DNA of 64,000 bases, taken from assembly GCA_003224085.1 (NCBI GenBank), contig QHYK01000046.1, forward strand, positions 1 to 64,000, in the 5' to 3' direction. The notes under the pieces were generated by a model, which was given only the letters and a program-made list of their open reading frames with translations, was not told the DNA's origin and did not search any database. Positions 15,898-23,782 of the stretch are shown in pieces (within the stretch, counting starts at the first letter, position 1; each line of letters opens with the position of its first letter). Source of the stretch: Acidobacteriota bacterium (GTDB taxonomy: Bacteria > Acidobacteriota > Terriglobia > Acidiferrales > UBA7541). Position numbers and translations under genes: made by a program.

Positions 15898-16281
15898 CTA
15901 ACGCCCCTTGCGCTCTTTCCGAAGATTTTTGCGGTCCTTGCGCAGATCGCGCTTGTCCTTGTTGATGTCGCGCTGATCCGCGTTGCGGTCCGCGCGGTCG
16001 GCGCGGAGGTCTTTGCGGTGGGCCTTGGCTGGGGCGCTGTTGGCGCCGTATTTGGCGTCCTCGCGGGCAAGCTGGCGCTTGTCGCGATTGATGTCGCGCT
16101 GGTCGGCGTTACGGTCGGCGCGGTCTTTGGCCAGGTTTTTCTTGTCCTGATGAATGTCTTTCTTGTCGTTCTGAATGTCCTGCTGCTGCGGGGTCGGATC
16201 CTGGGCGCACACTCCGGCGGCCAACAAACCGGCAAAGGCCATTGCGAGCACACCTCGACGAACCAAGAGTTCTGCTTTCAT
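15898..16281 (-). CDS. Secreted highly charged Asp/Lys/Arg repeat protein
   Basis: 127 residues from ATG 16281, preceded by AGGAGATAACT; this start exposes a signal peptide (VRRGVLAMAFAGLLAAGVCAQ). After cleavage nearly all residues are D, K, R, Q, N or A. Two near-identical units, DRADRNADQRDINRDKR and DRADRNADQRDINKDKR, are separated by about 27 residues, with shorter DKKD/KDRK units around them. There are no cysteines and no hydrophobic core, so a single charged helix or disordered chain is likely. The family is not known to me with certainty; function is unknown. The gene has its own terminator, suggesting a separate transcript. Confidence 0.75.
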   Translation of the reverse strand: MKAELLVRRGVLAMAFAGLLAAGVCAQDPTPQQQDIQNDKKDIHQDKKNLAKDRADRNADQRDINRDKRQLAREDAKYGANSAPAKAHRKDLRADRADRNADQRDINKDKRDLRKDRKNLRKERKGR

Positions 16282-16409
16282 AGTTATCTCCTGTAAATCC
16301 TCCTGGGTTACCACCACACTTACAGCATCAAACACCGACGGGCTAGCGAAGTTTCACAGCCCTGATGCGCAGTTGCTATTGATGGATAAGTGGAATCCGC
16401 TCCGCGCAA

Positions 16410-16817
16410 CTACTTTACTGTCAACGACTTATGGACAGAGTCCAGCACTCCGTTCACGAACGCCCCGGACTGTTCCGAGGAAAACTTTTTCGCCAGTTCG
16501 ACCGCTTCGTTCAAAACAACTTTGGGAGGAGTATCGGCGGAACTCATCTCGTGAATGGCCAGGCGCAGAATCGCGCGGTCAATGGCGGCGAGCCGTTCGA
16601 AACGCCAGTTTTCGCAATGCTTTCCGATGATTTCATCGAGCGACGCAACGTCTTTGGCGGCGCCTTCGAAGAGCTGGTTCGCGAACTCCCTGGTTTTGTC
16701 TGCGGCCTTGGCGCTGTTCCAGAACTTCGCTTCCAGTTTGGCGGGATCCTGCTGGCTCATGTCCCACTGGAAGAGCATCTGCATCGCAAATTCGCGCGAT
16801 TTGGTGCGGAGGGACAC
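16410..16817 (-). CDS. nusB: Transcription antitermination factor NusB
   Basis: 135 residues from GTG 16817, one base after the ribH stop. This start gives the typical N-terminus SLRTKSREFAMQMLFQWD; an ATG inside ribH at 16868 would add 17 non-conserved residues. The conserved helices include RFERLAAIDRAILRLAIHEM and PPKVVLNEAVELAKKFSSEQSGAFVNGVLD. NusB binds boxA RNA with NusE/S10 to promote rRNA antitermination. The ribH-nusB pairing is common across bacteria and supports both calls. Confidence 0.95.
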   Translation of the reverse strand: MSLRTKSREFAMQMLFQWDMSQQDPAKLEAKFWNSAKAADKTREFANQLFEGAAKDVASLDEIIGKHCENWRFERLAAIDRAILRLAIHEMSSADTPPKVVLNEAVELAKKFSSEQSGAFVNGVLDSVHKSLTVK

Positions 16818-16818
16818 G

Positions 16819-17346
16819 TTACTTGCGCCGCCGCAGTTCGACGGGAGCTTGCTTGACTTCGGCGGCACGCAGCTTGCGCGAAAGCTGTGCCATTTCGATC
16901 GCCGCCAAGCCGGACTCGAATCCTTTGTTCCCGCCCTTCAGCCCGGCGCGATTGACGGCTTGCTCGAGCGTGTCGCAAGTCAGCACGCAAAAGATGATAG
17001 GCAGGCCACTGTCCATCTGTGCGAGTTGCAAACCGCGCGCGGTTTCCGAGCAAACATAATCGTAATGGGAGGTTTCACCGCGCAAAATGCATCCAATCGC
17101 GATTAACGCGTCGTACGTACCCGTTGCCGCAAGTTTTTTTGCTGCCAGAGGTAATTCAAACGAGCCGGGAACGTGCACGACGTCTACATCGTTGCTCTGC
17201 ACGCCTGAGCGACCTAGCGCATCGACCGCTGCGGCTAGCAATCGGTCGGTGATGAAACTGTTGAAGCGGCTCACGACAATGCCAAAACGGAAACCTTCGG
17301 CGCTCAGGCTGCCGTCAATTTTGTTGAACTGGGGTTTCTCTGACAT
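16819..17346 (-). CDS. ribH: 6,7-dimethyl-8-ribityllumazine synthase
   Basis: About 175 residues from ATG 17346 (a GTG five codons earlier is possible). It condenses the pyrimidine and dihydroxybutanone phosphate precursors into lumazine, the step before riboflavin. Family motifs: FGIVVSRFN, VHVPGSFELPLAAKKLA, ALIAIGCILRGETSHYDYVC and the catalytic-loop region PIIFCVLTCDTLEQAVNRAG, followed by NKGFESGLAAIEM. It is followed immediately by nusB and is 33 bp after the enoyl-CoA hydratase gene. Confidence 0.96.
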   Translation of the reverse strand: MSEKPQFNKIDGSLSAEGFRFGIVVSRFNSFITDRLLAAAVDALGRSGVQSNDVDVVHVPGSFELPLAAKKLAATGTYDALIAIGCILRGETSHYDYVCSETARGLQLAQMDSGLPIIFCVLTCDTLEQAVNRAGLKGGNKGFESGLAAIEMAQLSRKLRAAEVKQAPVELRRRK

Positions 17347-17379
17347 CGGCGAATTTCGCACTCTATTTCTGCGCTTCCT

Positions 17380-18162
17380 TTACTTCCCTCGAAATTGCGG
17401 CGGCCGCTTTTCCAGAAACGCTTTTGTTCCCTCGCGCATGTCTTCTGTCGCACACGCAAGGCCAAAGAGCGTGGATTCCAGAAACAGCCCTTCCTCCTGC
17501 GGCATTTCCACGCCGCGCTCGATGGCTTCCATCGCGTACTTTACCGCGATAGGCGCGTTGGCGATGATTTTCTTGGCCATCGCTTCCGCGGCGGGAAGTA
17601 GTTCCGCCGGTTCGTGAATGTGATTGACCAAGCCGAGGCGCAGCGCTTCCTCGGCGGTGATCATCTCTCCAGTCAAGCAAAGCTCGTTCGCCACGCCCTT
17701 TCCGCAGAGCCGTGCCAGTCGCTGCGTTCCGCCATAACCGGGGAGAATCCCCAGCTTCACTTCTGGCTGGCCGAGCTTGGCGGTCTTGCTGGCGATTCGA
17801 ATGGTGCAAGACAGCGCCAGCTCGCAGCCGCCGCCCAGCGCGAATCCATTAATGGCGCAAATCGACGGCTTGCCCATCGTTTCGAGCAAATGGAAAACGC
17901 TCTGGCCATATAGCGAGAACTCTTTGCCGTTTACCGGCGTCTGCTGTGCGAGTTCATTGATGTCGGCGCCCGCCACGAATGATTTTTCACCAGCGCCCGT
18001 CAGAATCAGCACGCGCACGCCCGCGTCATCGCGCACAGCCAGCAAAGCTTGGTGTAGCTCTTCCACCGTCTTACGATTCAGCGCGTTCAACACCTTCGGC
18101 CGGTTGAAGGTGATGTACGCGATTCCGTCTTTTTTCTGGTAGAGAATATTTTCGCAAGCCAT
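17380..18162 (-). CDS. crt: Enoyl-CoA hydratase / 3-hydroxybutyryl-CoA dehydratase
   Basis: 260 residues from ATG 18162; a longer in-frame version starting at 18246 adds a non-family N-terminus. Crotonase fold with oxyanion-hole motifs KSFVAGADINEL and INGFALGGGCELALSC. Both catalytic glutamates are present (GGCELA and GQPEVKLGI), followed by GYGGTQRL. With the upstream hbd and thiolase genes it forms a set that interconverts acetyl-CoA, acetoacetyl-CoA, 3-hydroxybutyryl-CoA and crotonyl-CoA. The direction (beta-oxidation or synthesis) cannot be told from the sequence. Confidence 0.9.
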   Translation of the reverse strand: MACENILYQKKDGIAYITFNRPKVLNALNRKTVEELHQALLAVRDDAGVRVLILTGAGEKSFVAGADINELAQQTPVNGKEFSLYGQSVFHLLETMGKPSICAINGFALGGGCELALSCTIRIASKTAKLGQPEVKLGILPGYGGTQRLARLCGKGVANELCLTGEMITAEEALRLGLVNHIHEPAELLPAAEAMAKKIIANAPIAVKYAMEAIERGVEMPQEEGLFLESTLFGLACATEDMREGTKAFLEKRPPQFRGK

Positions 18163-18246
18163 CGATTCTTTTCTCAAATCCTCTTTACGCAGCCGCAAAC
18201 CAGGGCACTTCCAGGGCGCAGCACGCTGCGCGCTTTTCGCCGGCAC

Positions 18247-19128
18247 TCAGAATTTCAAAGCCCTCGGCTTCTGCGGGTCCGCGTAATCGTAAAATCCGCG
18301 GCCTGATTTCCGCCCGTTCCATCCCGCCAGCACCATGCGCTTGAGCAGCGGCGGCGCGGCGAACCGCTTTTCTTTGAACTCGTCAAACATGATCTGGGAA
18401 ATGTAATACGTCGTGTCCAGCCCGACAAAGTCGAGCAGCGTCAGCGGTCCCATGGGATGGCCGCAGCCGAGCCTCATGGAATTGTCGATATCTTCAATCG
18501 AACCTGCCCCTTCTTCCAGCGCGCGAATTGCATCGAGGAGATACGGCACCAGCAGCCGATTCACAATGAAGCCCGTGCTGTCTTTTGCCCGGACGGCGGT
18601 TTTGCCGAGTTTCGCGCCAAAGGCAACAATCTCTTCATAAACTGCCTCGTCGGTCGCGATCGTTCGCACCACTTCAACGAGCTTCATCACGGGCACTGGG
18701 TTGAAAAAATGCAATCCTACAAAGCGCTGCGGACGTTTGGTGGCCGTCGCCATTTCGGTGATGGTCAGGGAGGACGTGTTGCTGGCAAAAATCGTGGACG
18801 GCGGGCAGATCTTATCCAGCGCAGAAAACAGTTCGCGCTTCGCCGGCAGTTGCTCGATGATGGCTTCGATAATCAGGTCGGAATTTCTCACATCTTCCAG
18901 GGAAGTGGTTCCCTTCAGTCGCCCGCGAATTTCCTCTTTCACTGCTTCTGTAATCGTTCCCTTCTCCGCCAGCCGGTTCAGGTTTTTCTCGATGCCCTTC
19001 CGTCCCTTGTCCACAAGCTCTGCGCTTACTTCGCGCACTACCGTGGGGAATCCTGCCGCCGCGCACACTTGCGCGATGCCTGAGCCCATCAGGCCGCACC
19101 CTACGACTCCCACTTTTTGAATTGCCAT
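18247..19128 (-). CDS. hbd: 3-hydroxybutyryl-CoA dehydrogenase
   Basis: 293 residues from ATG 19128, preceded by GAGGAAAGC. Rossmann NAD site VGVVGCGLMGSGIAQ near the N-terminus, catalytic HFFNPVPVMKLVEVV, and C-terminal domain signatures GFIVNRLLVPYLLDAI and DFVGLDTTYYI. This single-domain type of about 285 residues is the short-chain enzyme, not the fused FadB. The stop is about 85 bp before crt and the start about 125 bp after the thiolase gene, all on the same strand. Confidence 0.93.
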   Translation of the reverse strand: MAIQKVGVVGCGLMGSGIAQVCAAAGFPTVVREVSAELVDKGRKGIEKNLNRLAEKGTITEAVKEEIRGRLKGTTSLEDVRNSDLIIEAIIEQLPAKRELFSALDKICPPSTIFASNTSSLTITEMATATKRPQRFVGLHFFNPVPVMKLVEVVRTIATDEAVYEEIVAFGAKLGKTAVRAKDSTGFIVNRLLVPYLLDAIRALEEGAGSIEDIDNSMRLGCGHPMGPLTLLDFVGLDTTYYISQIMFDEFKEKRFAAPPLLKRMVLAGWNGRKSGRGFYDYADPQKPRALKF

Positions 19129-19254
19129 GCTTTCCTCGCTGAGACCGCGGCGACCACAGTCATCCGGGAACGGAAAGTCTATCAGAAAGGGCGTTTGGTG
19201 CATGTGTCAGCACATTGGCTGCGATTCGCGGTAACGCCTCCCAATTCGCTGGCA

Positions 19255-20445
19255 TTAGTTCTTCATGGCTTCCACAATCATGGCAATGCCCTGCCCGCCG
19301 CCGATGCATGCCGTCGCCAGTCCGTAACGCAGGCCATTACGCCGCAGCTCGTTCAAAATTGTGATCACCAGGCGCGTTCCGCTGGCCCCCAGCGGATGCC
19401 CGAGCGCAATCGCTCCTCCATTCACGTTGGTCTTGTCCCGCTTCAGTCCCAGCACTTTTTCGACTGCCAAATATTGCGCGGCGAACGCTTCGTTCACTTC
19501 CACGCGGTCCATCTGCTCAAGCGTTAATCCCGCGAGCTTCAGCGCCTTTTGCGAAGAAGGTACCGGGCCGATTCCCATGGTGCTCGGTTCCACACCCGCG
19601 ACGGTCCAAGACACGATGCGCCCGACGGGCTTCAATCCGCGATCCTTGGCCGTTTTCTCGCGCGCCACGACTACTGCCGCAGCGCCGTCCACAATACCGC
19701 TCGCGTTTCCGGCGGTCACAATGCCGTCTTTCTTGAACGACGGCGGCAATTTTTCGAGAATTTCCATCGTCGTATCGGGACGCCGATGATCGTCTTCACC
19801 GACAACGATGGTCTTCTTTCCCTGCTTGACTTCGACCGGCACCAGCTCTTCTTTGATGCGGCAGGCTTTGTACGCTGCGTCGGCAGCATGTTGGCTACGC
19901 AGCGCGTAAGCATCGGCCTCCTTTCGCATGATGCCGTGCTGCTCCGCCAGTTTTTCCGCCGTCAACGCCATCGGTAATCCGCAATAGGTGTCGGTCAGGC
20001 CCGCCATCAACGAGTCTTCCAGCGCGCCTCCGCCAAGCTTCAATCCGTTGCGCAAGCCGCGAATCACAAATGGCGCTTGCGTCATGTTTTCCATGCCCCC
20101 CGCCAGCACCATCGTTGCTTCACCAAGCAGCAGCCGCTGCGCCGCCTGCGCGATCGCTTCAATGCCTGAGCCGCACAGCCGGTTTACCGTCACCGCGGGT
20201 GTTTCGATTTTCAGCCCTGCTTTCAATCCCACATGCCGAGCGCCATAAATCGCATCCGCGCTGGTCTGCATCACGTTGCCTATAATCACGTGATCGAATT
20301 CGGCCGGGTCAACCCCCGAACGCCGAATCGCCTCCTTCGAAGCGTGCACCGCCAGATCAATCGCGCTCACGTCGGAAAACGCGCCCGTGTAGCGCGCCAT
20401 CGGCGTCCGCGCCCCCGCCACAATCACCACATCTGTCGGAAACAT
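19255..20445 (-). CDS. Acetyl-CoA C-acetyltransferase (thiolase)
   Basis: 396-residue thiolase. It has N-terminal VVIVAGARTPMARYTGAF, the nucleophilic cysteine in VNRLCGSGIEAI, the histidine motif NGGAIALGHPLGASGTRL, and the second cysteine in TACIGGGQGIAMI. Length and motifs match biosynthetic/degradative acetoacetyl-CoA thiolases (AtoB/PhbA/ThlA). It is first in the minus-strand order thiolase-hbd-crt-ribH-nusB. No polyhydroxyalkanoate synthase lies nearby, so storage-polymer synthesis is not supported. Confidence 0.93.
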   Translation of the reverse strand: MFPTDVVIVAGARTPMARYTGAFSDVSAIDLAVHASKEAIRRSGVDPAEFDHVIIGNVMQTSADAIYGARHVGLKAGLKIETPAVTVNRLCGSGIEAIAQAAQRLLLGEATMVLAGGMENMTQAPFVIRGLRNGLKLGGGALEDSLMAGLTDTYCGLPMALTAEKLAEQHGIMRKEADAYALRSQHAADAAYKACRIKEELVPVEVKQGKKTIVVGEDDHRRPDTTMEILEKLPPSFKKDGIVTAGNASGIVDGAAAVVVAREKTAKDRGLKPVGRIVSWTVAGVEPSTMGIGPVPSSQKALKLAGLTLEQMDRVEVNEAFAAQYLAVEKVLGLKRDKTNVNGGAIALGHPLGASGTRLVITILNELRRNGLRYGLATACIGGGQGIAMIVEAMKN

Positions 20446-20773
20446 TTTGTTCCTCGCTTTGCTTCACACAACTAGGCCGGTACCCATTTTACCGTTGAAT
20501 TCCAAATGAGAGCACTCGGAACTCAGGGGTGAGATTATTCGGGGCCGGCGGGGGGCACACTGGGCGTCGGTGCCACACTCTCCAAGACATCTTTGAAAGC
20601 CGCATCATGCATTTGTCGTAGTGCGGCAGAAATCTTTCAAATAGGAAGCGATAAAAGCCAAATTCGTTGAGTCGGGTGTTCCTTCATCGGCTGGGTCCGA
20701 GATCTGGAAGGCAAAAACTGTTATTGCCACATCTGACTTGCTGGAGATCACTCTCCAATTTCCCGTAACCGAT
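20446..20773. other. Intergenic region, nothing recognised
   Basis: 328 bp between the stop of the TPR-GAF gene and the thiolase start. It should contain the thiolase-operon promoter, but no convincing -35/-10 pair, tRNA-like fold or small ORF was found. Confidence 0.5.
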
Positions 20774-23371
20774 TCAAACTTTTGGCGTTTCTACCGCGAC
20801 GATGCTGTCGCCGCCCTTTTTCCGCGCTTCTTCGATGGAAAATTCCGCGCGATTGATCAAATCGGTCACGATGTCTTCGCTGTCGTAATCCGCTTTCGGC
20901 ACCGCTTCGACAATCCCCGCGCTCAATGTAATCTGCGTCGAATCCCACGGCGGGCGCAATCCCGACGCGGCGCGGCGCAATTTATCGGCGAGATGTTGGG
21001 CCCCCGTCAAAGTCGTATCCGGCAAAATAAACGCCAGCGACCACGCGGTGTATTTCACGGCCACATCGTTCTGCCGCACAATCGGCTGCAGCGCTCGCGC
21101 AAGTTGCTCGAGGAAGCGCTCTAGCGGCGGCTCGCCCTGCTGCCGCAAAATTTCGCCGCCGCGGTCGATTTGCAGAACGGCCAGCGCCAACGGCGTCCCT
21201 TGCGATTTTGCGCGATCCGCTTCCGTGAGCAGGCAACTCACGTAAGAGCTGCGGCTCAGCAGCCCCGAGCGCTCGTCGGACACACCCATGCGCCGCACCA
21301 GCGAACGCAGCCGCGTGTGGCTCACGCTCATCAGCATCTGGTCGCCGATGGCCTGCAAGAAATAAACTTCATTGGGCTTCCACTTGTGACGCTCGGCCTG
21401 CGCGGCAATCAACATGCCCGCCGGCGCCTGCGTCTCTTTGTCCAAAATCGTCACGGCCAGCGCCGTCTCCACTCCTAGGTCGCCCAGAATCGACCCCTCC
21501 GACGCCTTTACCACTAAGCCTCCAAGCTCGTCCGGCTGGGCCTTCTCCATTTGCGCCAGCAACAGCACCACCTGTGCTCCCGGTGCGGGCTTTACGCCGG
21601 TGCCGCAATATTCCGCTGCCATTTCCGGCGGCCTTCCCGGAGCGCCCACCACCGCCAGCGCGCGCGTCACGCGCATGTACGTTCCCACTTCATTGACCGC
21701 GGTGTTGAGCATCGCGCGCGGCGTCTGCTGACGAAAAATTTTCTGATTAATCTCCGAGATTTTCGAAAGGTCGCGCAGCGTCTCTGCGGAATACACCCCC
21801 GTCTTGCTGGCCATCGCACCCGACTGCGGTTCCGCCCCCGACGACCCCGGAACGGCCGGTGCATTCTTCGCCACCTCCGCTTGTGTCTTCTCTGCTCCCG
21901 GCGGCAGCCAATTCGCCGTTTGATACAGGCTCGAAAGCCGAGCGTTGCGCTTTTCTTCTCCCGGAAACATCGCCGCAATCTTTTGCAGGCGCTCCAGCGC
22001 TTTGCTCTGTAACGAATATTGCAGAAATATTTCCGTCTGCACGATCAAATCTTCCAGCGCTTGCATCTGCCGTCCCGCCTCGGGGTTGGCAAGCGGCCCT
22101 GCAGCCCCCGGCAGCGTACCCGATCGCGGCGCATGTCCACCTGTAGCTTGCCCGGCCTTCATCATGCGGCTCGAAAGGCGGTTCACGTAAGCGTCGTCAA
22201 CGCGCCCGCGCAACATTTCCAGCCGCTCCTGGTTTCGAAAATCGTAAGGATCGATCTCCACGAGCCGTTCCAGCGACTCCGCCGCTTTCTTGACGTTTCC
22301 CGAAGTCAGGTATACGTCGAACAGCTTGATCAGCACCTCGAAGTATTGCGATTCGCGGTTCAGTTGGTTGTGAATGCCTGCCCAGAATTCCAGAATCGCG
22401 TGGGAATGTGGAAATTTCGCGCCCAGCCCGTCCATCATGGTCACGAAATCGTTTTCCCGCTTCTCGCCTAACATCCGCCGCTTCAGCATCTCGAGGATTG
22501 CCGTCGCTCTCTGGTCCTGTCCGGCCGCGGCGTGGCGCTCGGCAAGGTCGAATAGTTGCGTGAACCCTTCGTTCTTTTCGCGCAGCACCTTCTGCAACAC
22601 TTCGCTCGCGCGATCCAACTGTCCAGCACCCATCAGCGCCTCGGAAAAGGTCGTAAGAAAGGGCGCATCATTCTCGGTGGCTGCAAACGGCTCCAGAATC
22701 GAAACCGCCCGGACCGCATTCCCCGCTTGCAGGTTCGCCTGCGCATAGAGAAGCGCCACGCTGCGTTCCTGCGGTGCCAACTTTTGCGCGCGGCCCAAGA
22801 GATTCAGCGCATCGGACGAAGAGCCCTTGGTTGTTGCCAATTGCCCTCCGCGCAAGAACGCGCGCGCCGCCAGCGCATTCTTTCCCAGGCGCTCCGCACC
22901 TTCCGCCAGCTTCATTTGCCGCGCCAGGTTGTCGGGTTCGAGCTGCGCGATTCTCTCCCAGCAAAAAAGCGCGTCCTCGTCGCGCCCCGCCGCTACGAAA
23001 AGCTCCCCGGCCTTGTTGTATTGTTCGATTGCCTCATCCGCGCGATTCTGGCGCTGCAGCAGGAAGGCGTAGCGCGCAACACGCTCGGGAGCCTGTTGCG
23101 CAGGAATGGAACGGAGGAACCGGTTGTAGATGGCCAGCGCCTTGGTTTCATCCTTCGGGTCTACCAGCAAGTCAAAAAGCATGCCGTAGTAGACCGCGGC
23201 GCGGTCGGCCTGGTCGATGCGCGCATACAAATCACCCAGCGCCTGCGTCGCTTCCTGGTGCTGCGGCGCTTCCTCCAACACAGCGAGATACGCCTGAATG
23301 GCGTCTTCGACACGATTCTTCTCAAGGAAGCGCTTGGCGCGTTCCAAATGCTTGTTGACGTCTCCGGCCAT
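20774..23371 (-). CDS. TPR-GAF protein with degenerate GGDEF domain
   Basis: 865-residue cytoplasmic protein (no signal peptide or transmembrane segment). Residues 1 to about 400 are tandem TPR-like repeats (LERAKRFLEKNRVEDAIQAYLAVLEEAPQH and following). A Pro/Gly/Ala linker follows, then a GAF-like domain (LRDLSKISEINQKIF through MLMSVSHTRLRSLV). The last ~165 residues look like a diguanylate-cyclase fold starting DERSGLLSRSSYVSCL. The catalytic GGDEF is replaced by TAWSL (around 775-779, in KYTAWSLAFILPDT), so synthesis of c-di-GMP is not expected. It may be a signal-sensing scaffold. It is the only gene on this stretch; partners are not apparent. Confidence 0.8.
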   Translation of the reverse strand: MAGDVNKHLERAKRFLEKNRVEDAIQAYLAVLEEAPQHQEATQALGDLYARIDQADRAAVYYGMLFDLLVDPKDETKALAIYNRFLRSIPAQQAPERVARYAFLLQRQNRADEAIEQYNKAGELFVAAGRDEDALFCWERIAQLEPDNLARQMKLAEGAERLGKNALAARAFLRGGQLATTKGSSSDALNLLGRAQKLAPQERSVALLYAQANLQAGNAVRAVSILEPFAATENDAPFLTTFSEALMGAGQLDRASEVLQKVLREKNEGFTQLFDLAERHAAAGQDQRATAILEMLKRRMLGEKRENDFVTMMDGLGAKFPHSHAILEFWAGIHNQLNRESQYFEVLIKLFDVYLTSGNVKKAAESLERLVEIDPYDFRNQERLEMLRGRVDDAYVNRLSSRMMKAGQATGGHAPRSGTLPGAAGPLANPEAGRQMQALEDLIVQTEIFLQYSLQSKALERLQKIAAMFPGEEKRNARLSSLYQTANWLPPGAEKTQAEVAKNAPAVPGSSGAEPQSGAMASKTGVYSAETLRDLSKISEINQKIFRQQTPRAMLNTAVNEVGTYMRVTRALAVVGAPGRPPEMAAEYCGTGVKPAPGAQVVLLLAQMEKAQPDELGGLVVKASEGSILGDLGVETALAVTILDKETQAPAGMLIAAQAERHKWKPNEVYFLQAIGDQMLMSVSHTRLRSLVRRMGVSDERSGLLSRSSYVSCLLTEADRAKSQGTPLALAVLQIDRGGEILRQQGEPPLERFLEQLARALQPIVRQNDVAVKYTAWSLAFILPDTTLTGAQHLADKLRRAASGLRPPWDSTQITLSAGIVEAVPKADYDSEDIVTDLINRAEFSIEEARKKGGDSIVAVETPKV

Positions 23372-23782
23372 TCCTTCGAATTGCCTTTGCGGTTTCTGAA
23401 AAAACTGCCGAACTGGCGTGGACCGAGCGTCCCTAGGCGCCCATCGCGCGCCTCTGGAGGACCATGGCGCCCTTCAGCCCCACCGCCATGAATGAAAGGT
23501 GCCGGGCCGCGCACGCGTGGTGTGAACCGCCCTCCGTACACTATATACCGCTCGCCAAAGGCGCACAAAACCCATCGCCAGCCGCGTTGCGGTATCCATC
23601 AAGGGGAATTTCGGCACACACCTTTTTCTGACTATTCATGTCTGTAGAAACAGACGGAAACAAATCCAGCCTAACTTCCATGTGCTTGGCCAGCCACGTC
23701 GAAGAAACCGTCGGTTGTTTCGCAACGGTGATCGCCAGAAAGCCGATTGTCCAACAGCTGATATAAGACTGAGGAGGGAACC
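23372..23782. other. Divergent intergenic region, no gene seen
   Basis: 411 bp between the divergent TPR-GAF and phosphoesterase genes, so both promoters should lie here. The only clear element is the strong ribosome site GAGGAGGGAACC just before ATG 23783. No RNA gene was recognised. Confidence 0.5.
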
